Shown here one piece after another: positions 6,655 to 9,843 of a stretch of 9,843 nt of DNA. The DNA is taken from contig JAQGKG010000319.1 in the NCBI GenBank assembly GCA_028290245.1, forward strand, positions 1 through 9,843. The letters run 5' to 3'. The notes under the pieces were generated by a model. That model worked only from the letters and a program-made list of their open reading frames with translations, made no database searches and was not told where the DNA came from. The stretch's first letter is position 1, and each line of letters begins with the position of its first letter. Position numbers and translations under genes: made by a program. The DNA comes from Devosia sp. GTDB taxonomy: Bacteria > Pseudomonadota > Alphaproteobacteria > Rhizobiales > Devosiaceae.

Positions 6655-7680
6655 CTATCGAAACGTCACCATCTCGGCCAAACCCGCTTCTCGTGACACG
6701 ATGGGTTCGTATCCCAAGTCGCGCCTTGCTTTTTCGATGTTGAGGGTAATTTCCACGGCTGATGTTGCATAGGCCTGCAATGTCAGCGGTGGCACAAAAC
6801 CTCCCCGCGATGCTCTGTGCAGAACGGCACCTAGATCTGCGATGAGCCGGAGAATGATCCGAGGAATTGACTTCGGTGGCGCGGCCACCCCCTGCGTTGC
6901 CAGCATGTCTGTGACAAACCGGCGGAATTGCACCGGCAGCTCATCCGCCAGGAAGTAGACCTCCCCGTCCTTGCCCTTCAGAATGGCACGCTCGATACCC
7001 GCACAGAGGTTAGCAATGTGAATGGTCGAGGTAAGATAGTCGCCTTTGCTGATCCAGGCGAATTGTCCTGACTGAACCGCGCCCAGCAGTTGCGGCAACG
7101 CGGTGGTGTCATCGCGGCCCCAAACCATGCGGGGTCGTATCGCAATCACCGTCATGCCGGCCTCGTTGAACGACAGGGCCAATCGTTCGGCGCGCGCTTT
7201 GCTGGAGGAGTAGGAGCCAGCGGGCCGGCGCGGAAAGGGACGACTTTCGTCGACATTGACCAGAGGGCGACCGTCGGCAAGAACCGACTCCGTGCTGACC
7301 ATGATGGCACGCAGAATGCCGGCGGCCTTGGCCGCATCGAAGACGGCTCGCGTACCATCTTCATTGACGCGGTGTTGAGCCTTTCCACCTACTCCGTGAT
7401 TGAGATCGGCCGCCGCATGGATCAGTACGTCGCAGCCCGCCATGCCCTCAACGAGGTTGGCACTGAACAGGTCACCCGAAAACGGCTCAGCGCCCAAGTC
7501 TGACACTTTCTGGGCTGAGCTTGGCGATCGTGCCAGCGCCATGATCGGAATGCCTTTGCCATGAAAGTGGCGGATAAGGTTTCTCCCGATATAGCCGCTG
7601 CCGCCGGTTAGGAAGATACGGCGGATTGGCAATGCGGTATCGGTCGCCGCAGCGGGCACTGCGCCGTTGGTCTTGGTCAT
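6655..7680 (-). CDS. Extended SDR, NAD-dependent epimerase/dehydratase (3-beta-HSD-like)
   Basis: This 341-residue cytosolic oxidoreductase has an extended-SDR Rossmann domain. The nucleotide motif TGGSGYIG is at residues 25-32, preceded by a 20-residue low-complexity lead; GDLFSANL (69-76) supplies the acidic residue near the adenine ring; VSTESVL (128-134) is the catalytic Ser/Thr strand; and YSSSK (157-161) gives Y157 and K161. RPRMVWGRDD (182-191) and TSTIHIANLC are typical of the NAD(P)-dependent sugar-epimerase/3-beta-hydroxysteroid dehydrogenase superfamily. The substrate is not predictable: a hydroxysteroid-like or other bulky alcohol is as likely as a nucleotide sugar. GGAG lies 6 bases before the ATG. 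It is second in an operon behind the TetR regulator (22-bp gap), so induction by that regulator's ligand is expected. Confidence 0.9.
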   Translation of the reverse strand: MTKTNGAVPAAATDTALPIRRIFLTGGSGYIGRNLIRHFHGKGIPIMALARSPSSAQKVSDLGAEPFSGDLFSANLVEGMAGCDVLIHAAADLNHGVGGKAQHRVNEDGTRAVFDAAKAAGILRAIMVSTESVLADGRPLVNVDESRPFPRRPAGSYSSSKARAERLALSFNEAGMTVIAIRPRMVWGRDDTTALPQLLGAVQSGQFAWISKGDYLTSTIHIANLCAGIERAILKGKDGEVYFLADELPVQFRRFVTDMLATQGVAAPPKSIPRIILRLIADLGAVLHRASRGGFVPPLTLQAYATSAVEITLNIEKARRDLGYEPIVSREAGLAEMVTFR

Positions 7681-7702
7681 GTCCGTCTCCAGATGTGGTG
7701 TG

Positions 7703-8263
7703 TTAGTCGTTTCTTGGTGTGGCGTTCACCAGCCATCCGATCTCGCGGATGATCTGTGCCCGTTCGGCTGGGTCGAAATGGTGGAAGTCCAAAAATTCGA
7801 GGAACTTGAGCCCTTCGAGCGTTAGGTAAGCTAGGGTGGCACCTCGCGGCGACGTCGACTCGTCGACAATCCGCGCGATGGTTGCGGCCTGACTGTCCTG
7901 CATGCGCTTTCGCAAGGACGCGTCGAGCGTCAACGCAGCACTGAGGTTCAGTGCGACCGGCTTAAATGCCTCAGGCGGTGGCTGAGCGGCGACCTGGATG
8001 CGACCGCGGATGGCGATGCTTCCTCCCTCGGGAAGAGCTGCCTCAACCCGGGCATGCTGCTCCTGATCGGCCCGAAAGGCCCTCTCTACGATGGCTTCGA
8101 TCAGGGCCTGCTTGGTCTTGTAGTCGTAGATGACGCTGGCCTTGCTGATGCCCGCTTCCTTAGCCACGGCTTCGAGCGTCAGGCTGGTTGCGCCATCCCG
8201 TGCAACCACCGCCTCACCTGCGTCCAAAATCGACTGCTGGTCGATACTGCGTTTGCGGCCCAT
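7703..8263 (-). CDS. TetR-family transcriptional repressor
   Basis: This 186-residue regulator has an N-terminal helix-turn-helix (about residues 5-55). The segment SLTLEAVAKEAGISKASVIY followed by DYKTKQALIEAIVER is the classical TetR DNA-binding signature. The remaining helical domain (about 60-186) would bind an unknown hydrophobic ligand and dimerise. The start at 8263 (MGRKRS) is preferred over an in-frame ATG at 8455: homologues begin just before the HTH, and the region from 8264 upstream carries a promoter, not coding sequence. The Shine-Dalgarno is weak (GGATG). It lies 22 bp upstream of the extended SDR on the same strand, so the pair is probably one autoregulated unit. It also diverges from the decayed ester cyclase gene. 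Confidence 0.92.
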   Translation of the reverse strand: MGRKRSIDQQSILDAGEAVVARDGATSLTLEAVAKEAGISKASVIYDYKTKQALIEAIVERAFRADQEQHARVEAALPEGGSIAIRGRIQVAAQPPPEAFKPVALNLSAALTLDASLRKRMQDSQAATIARIVDESTSPRGATLAYLTLEGLKFLEFLDFHHFDPAERAQIIREIGWLVNATPRND

Positions 8264-8285
8264 GGTGTCATCCGATTTATTTCCG

Positions 8286-8323
8286 ACCGGACGGTTATTA
8301 AAATATGGGTGGCTTCCTGTCAA
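8286..8323 (-). promoter_or_regulatory. Sigma70 promoter and overlapping palindromic operator of the tetR-SDR operon
   Basis: On the minus strand a perfect -35 TTGACA (8323-8318) is followed after 17 bases by -10 TAATAA (8300-8295). Immediately downstream, sharing one base with the -10, lies the 10-bp palindrome ACCGtcCGGT (8295-8286), where transcription should begin. A palindrome at the start point 22 bp before the repressor gene is the expected place for TetR autorepression. The promoter match is direct; operator function is inferred. Confidence 0.7.
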
Positions 8324-8375
8324 GCTAATGAAAGTGGCCGGACTTGAAGGCCAGTCCATGCAGACGCCACCGATG

Positions 8376-8437
8376 GCGCGCATAGCGCGCATATCTGTCA
8401 GGCCACCATGGGAGTGGGCGCCGAGACCTGATCTCGG
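8376..8437. repeat. Short repeats upstream of the tetR promoter
   Basis: Two tandem copies of GCGCGCATA occupy 8376-8393. CCGAGA (8421-8426) and TCTCGG (8432-8437) form an inverted repeat with a 5-base centre. Both lie in the 212-bp gap between the divergent tetR and ester-cyclase starts, which otherwise shows no gene. Their role is unknown; the inverted repeat could be a regulator site. Confidence 0.4.
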
Positions 8438-8475
8438 ACCAGCGCCAGGCAACAACGCATCGGAGCCGCGGTGGC

Positions 8476-9009
8476 ATGATCACGACGAGCCTTGCGGCCA
8501 CCCACCGAAACTACATCGCCTGCCTCAACCGGCAGAACTGGACCAATTTGGGCCGCTTAGCCGCCGATAATGTTCGTCACAATGGCAGGGCGTTGGGTCT
8601 CGATGGTTATCGGGACATGCTCGAAAACGACTTCCAGCAGATATCCGACCTCCGCTTCGCCATTTGGTTCCTGCTCGCTGATCCATCGCACATCGCGGCC
8701 CAGCTCTGGTTCGAGGTCCCCACTCGGGTCTCTCGCGACGTTTTAGCGCCGTTCTCGGCCGTAGTGGCGCTGATCGCCGTGTGCAGTCTCCAGCGGTCTA
8801 CTCACGCTGACCTTCATCCTCGGGCCTCGTGTCAAACCTCAGAATCCAGCTATTCTGTTGCACCATGTGCCAGCTCGAGTGCCGTGGATCTGTCGTGCAA
8901 CGAGGGAAGCCACCAGAACTGGCCGGATTTTCGCGGCACAAGAACGACACAAGGGCCGCTGGCTTTTCAACCAACGGCCCCTGCTAAGTGGCTGATCAAG
9001 ATCAGCTAA
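8476..9009 (+). pseudogene. Ester cyclase / SnoaL-like (NTF2-fold) gene, N-terminus only, C-terminus decayed
   Basis: The first 80 or so residues match SnoaL-like ester cyclases of about 130-140 residues: YIACLNRQNWTNLGRLAADN (13-32), VRHNGRALGLDGYRDML (33-49) and FQQISDLRFAIWFLLADP (53-70). Beyond about residue 80 (near 8720) the family pattern (TPxGTFLG, NGRRV, the VFYRF strand and the closing EVWSVID) is lost in this frame, and only stop-filled, scattered hints remain in the others. The open frame then continues through low-complexity sequence and ends inside the inverted repeats next to the tRNA, so the last 90 or so residues are not a real domain. A frameshift or deletion near 8715-8760 is the simplest reading. 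The Shine-Dalgarno is poor. It diverges from tetR and was probably once part of that regulated cluster. Confidence 0.7.
8953..9006 (-). terminator. Stacked inverted repeats downstream of the tRNA, probable terminator
   Basis: Just past the tRNA 3' end (minus strand) lies GCTGATC/GATCAGC (9006-9000 and 8997-8991) with a 2-base centre. It is followed by a larger hairpin GGGCCG.TGG / CCA.CGGCCC (8980-8971 and 8962-8953) with one mismatch and an 8-base loop, then a moderately T-rich stretch. This is the expected position for termination of the tRNA transcript. Confidence 0.5.
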
Positions 9010-9011
9010 TT

Positions 9012-9088
9012 TGGTAGCGAAGGGCGGATTCGAACCGCCGACAAACGGATTATGATTCCGCTGCTCTAACCAACTGAGCTACTCCGCT
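9012..9088 (-). tRNA. tRNA with anticodon CAU, probably elongator tRNA-Met
   Basis: The 77-nt cloverleaf folds completely. The acceptor is AGCGGAG with CUUCGCU (one G-U pair), the D arm GCUC/GAGC with loop AGUUGGUUA, and the anticodon stem GCGGA/UCCGU with loop AUCAUAA. The variable loop is UUGUC and the T arm GGCGG/CCGCC with loop UUCGAAU. The discriminator is A and CCA is encoded. The anticodon CAU suits elongator methionine or, after lysidine modification, the AUA-reading isoleucine tRNA. The overall form fits elongator Met better, but this is a judgement from memory. The A1-U72 first pair excludes a normal initiator, which has a C1-A72 mismatch. Confidence 0.92.
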
Positions 9089-9121
9089 TCAAGGAGCGCG
9101 CGGGTTTCCCCGGCGATGCAT

Positions 9122-9150
9122 TTACTAGTTTTAGCACATCCACCTGTCAA
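9122..9150 (-). promoter_or_regulatory. Strong sigma70 promoter of the tRNA gene
   Basis: On the minus strand TTGACA (9150-9145), a 17-base spacer and TAGTAA (9127-9122) lie 34 bp before the tRNA 5' end. This is a perfect -35 with a good -10, as usual for stable RNA. It sits in the 76-bp gap after the UdgX stop codon. Confidence 0.75.
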
Positions 9151-9164
9151 GCCGCTAGTCGGGC

Positions 9165-9843
9165 TCATTGTGTGCGTAAGCCAGCAATCGCCTCACGCAC
9201 CAGGATCAGGTCGTCTTCGAACTTTGCCTGCTCGCGCGCTTTGCCTTCCGGGTCGGGAATGCGCAGCAGGTAGGAGGGGTGGTTGGTGACGAAGAGGATT
9301 GTACCATCGTCCATGGTGATGGGGGAGCCACGTAGTTTGCCGATGGTGGCGGTCTTCCCGAGCAGGCTGGTTGCGGCGGTGGCGCCGAGGGCGACGATGA
9401 CTTTGGGTTTGACGAAACCGATCTCGAGATTGAGCCAGAATTTGCAGGCCTGGACCTCGCCGCCGTCTGGCTTTTGGTGGATGCGTCGCTTGCCGCGTGG
9501 CTCGAATTTGAAGTGCTTGACCGCATTCGTGACATAGACCCGCGAGCGGTCGATACCCACTTTTTCTACAGCAGCATCAAGCACTTTGCCGGCAGGGCCG
9601 ATGAAGGGCCTGCCTGCCAGATCCTCCTGATCACCAGGCTGTTCGCCGACGAACATCACGTCGGCATGTTCTGGTCCTTCGCCGAATACTGCCTGGGTGG
9701 CGTGCTCGTAAAGCGGGCAGCGCTGGCAGCCCTGCACGGCGGCGCGGGCATCGGCAAGGTTGGTGATTTCAGCTGCGTTTTCAGCGAGATTAGGCTCACG
9801 CGCCTGCTGGCGAAGGTGCCGCGATGGCGGCTGCGTTGCGGTG
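9165..9843 (-). CDS. udgX: UdgX-family uracil-DNA-binding protein (uracil-DNA glycosylase superfamily), 5' end outside the window
   Basis: The frame is open from the right edge to the stop at 9165, about 225 residues, so the start lies outside. A GTG at 9737 is only an internal candidate and gives the numbering used here. Visible are an Fe-S-type CxxC (C4, C7) and C98, the uracil-pocket motif GEQPGDQEDLAGRPF (31-45), YVTNAVKHFKF (68-78), the diagnostic KRRIH (83-87) and the late HPSYLL (153-158). UdgX of Mycobacterium smegmatis binds uracil in DNA and becomes covalently attached through the histidine of KRRIH; H87 is that residue. In many alphaproteobacteria this domain is the C-terminal half of a longer protein with an N-terminal DUF4130-type domain. 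The open upstream frame (TQPPSRHLRQQ, NLAENAAEITNLADARAAVQ) looks like a linker and agrees with that. Confidence 0.92.
   Translation of the reverse strand, partial: TATQPPSRHLRQQAREPNLAENAAEITNLADARAAVQGCQRCPLYEHATQAVFGEGPEHADVMFVGEQPGDQEDLAGRPFIGPAGKVLDAAVEKVGIDRSRVYVTNAVKHFKFEPRGKRRIHQKPDGGEVQACKFWLNLEIGFVKPKVIVALGATAATSLLGKTATIGKLRGSPITMDDGTILFVTNHPSYLLRIPDPEGKAREQAKFEDDLILVREAIAGLRTQ

Noticed and set aside
8264..8455. N-terminal extension of the TetR regulator from an ATG at 8455
   Set aside because: This stretch contains the TTGACA/TAATAA promoter and palindrome; the family begins at MGRKRS.
9012..9060. tRNA 3' end as an integration attachment site
   Set aside because: No second copy of the tRNA 3' sequence and no integrase gene is visible in the window.
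1..9843. CRISPR array, insertion sequence, riboswitch or other mobile element
   Set aside because: No regularly spaced repeats, transposase or integrase motifs, terminal inverted repeats or recognised riboswitch core were seen.

Overview
This window looks like a chromosomal segment of an alphaproteobacterium, perhaps of the Hyphomicrobiales. The basis is moderately high GC, the style of the LysR, SDR and cupin proteins, a CCA-encoding CAU tRNA and a UdgX-type uracil-DNA protein. The genus cannot be fixed from the sequence. No insertion sequence, CRISPR array or complete mobile element is visible.

Left part (1-3409). An Old Yellow Enzyme (OYE) flavin reductase gene runs leftward off the edge and carries an in-frame TAG at codon 42. 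It diverges from an intact LysR-type regulator (887-1795, +), which probably controls it. Convergent to the regulator is a two-gene unit on the minus strand: a classical SDR (2289-3059) followed after 16 bp by a small cupin (1874-2272) with the metal site of the Granulicella tundricola hydroxynitrile lyase family. Upstream of the SDR lie a strong hairpin (3081-3111) and the C-terminal third of another SDR (3119-3409), whose front is missing.

Middle part (3409-6573). An orphan amino-acid-type periplasmic binding protein (minus) diverges from a membrane-bound, TTG-started CHASE4-like/GGDEF/EAL protein (plus). There is no transporter permease or ATPase nearby. This layout recalls the Vibrio cholerae NspS/MbaA pair, in which a periplasmic binding protein controls a c-di-GMP enzyme. 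It is the best candidate for an undescribed system here. The SDR remnant abuts the binding-protein stop codon, so one edge of this block is a recombination junction.

Right part (6574-9843). A TetR regulator and an extended SDR (epimerase/3-beta-HSD-like) form a leftward operon. It has a near-consensus sigma70 promoter, and a short palindrome abutting and overlapping the -10 suggests autorepression. Divergent from it is an ester cyclase (SnoaL-like) gene whose C-terminus has decayed; its open frame runs through the probable terminator hairpins of a tRNA with anticodon CAU. Beyond the tRNA and its strong promoter is the 3' part of a UdgX gene with the KRRIH motif.

Overall, two redox/xenobiotic-type clusters (OYE, SDRs, cupin, LysR, TetR) flank a putative ligand-to-c-di-GMP signalling pair. 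Three broken genes (OYE, SDR remnant, ester cyclase) suggest an accessory region in flux.
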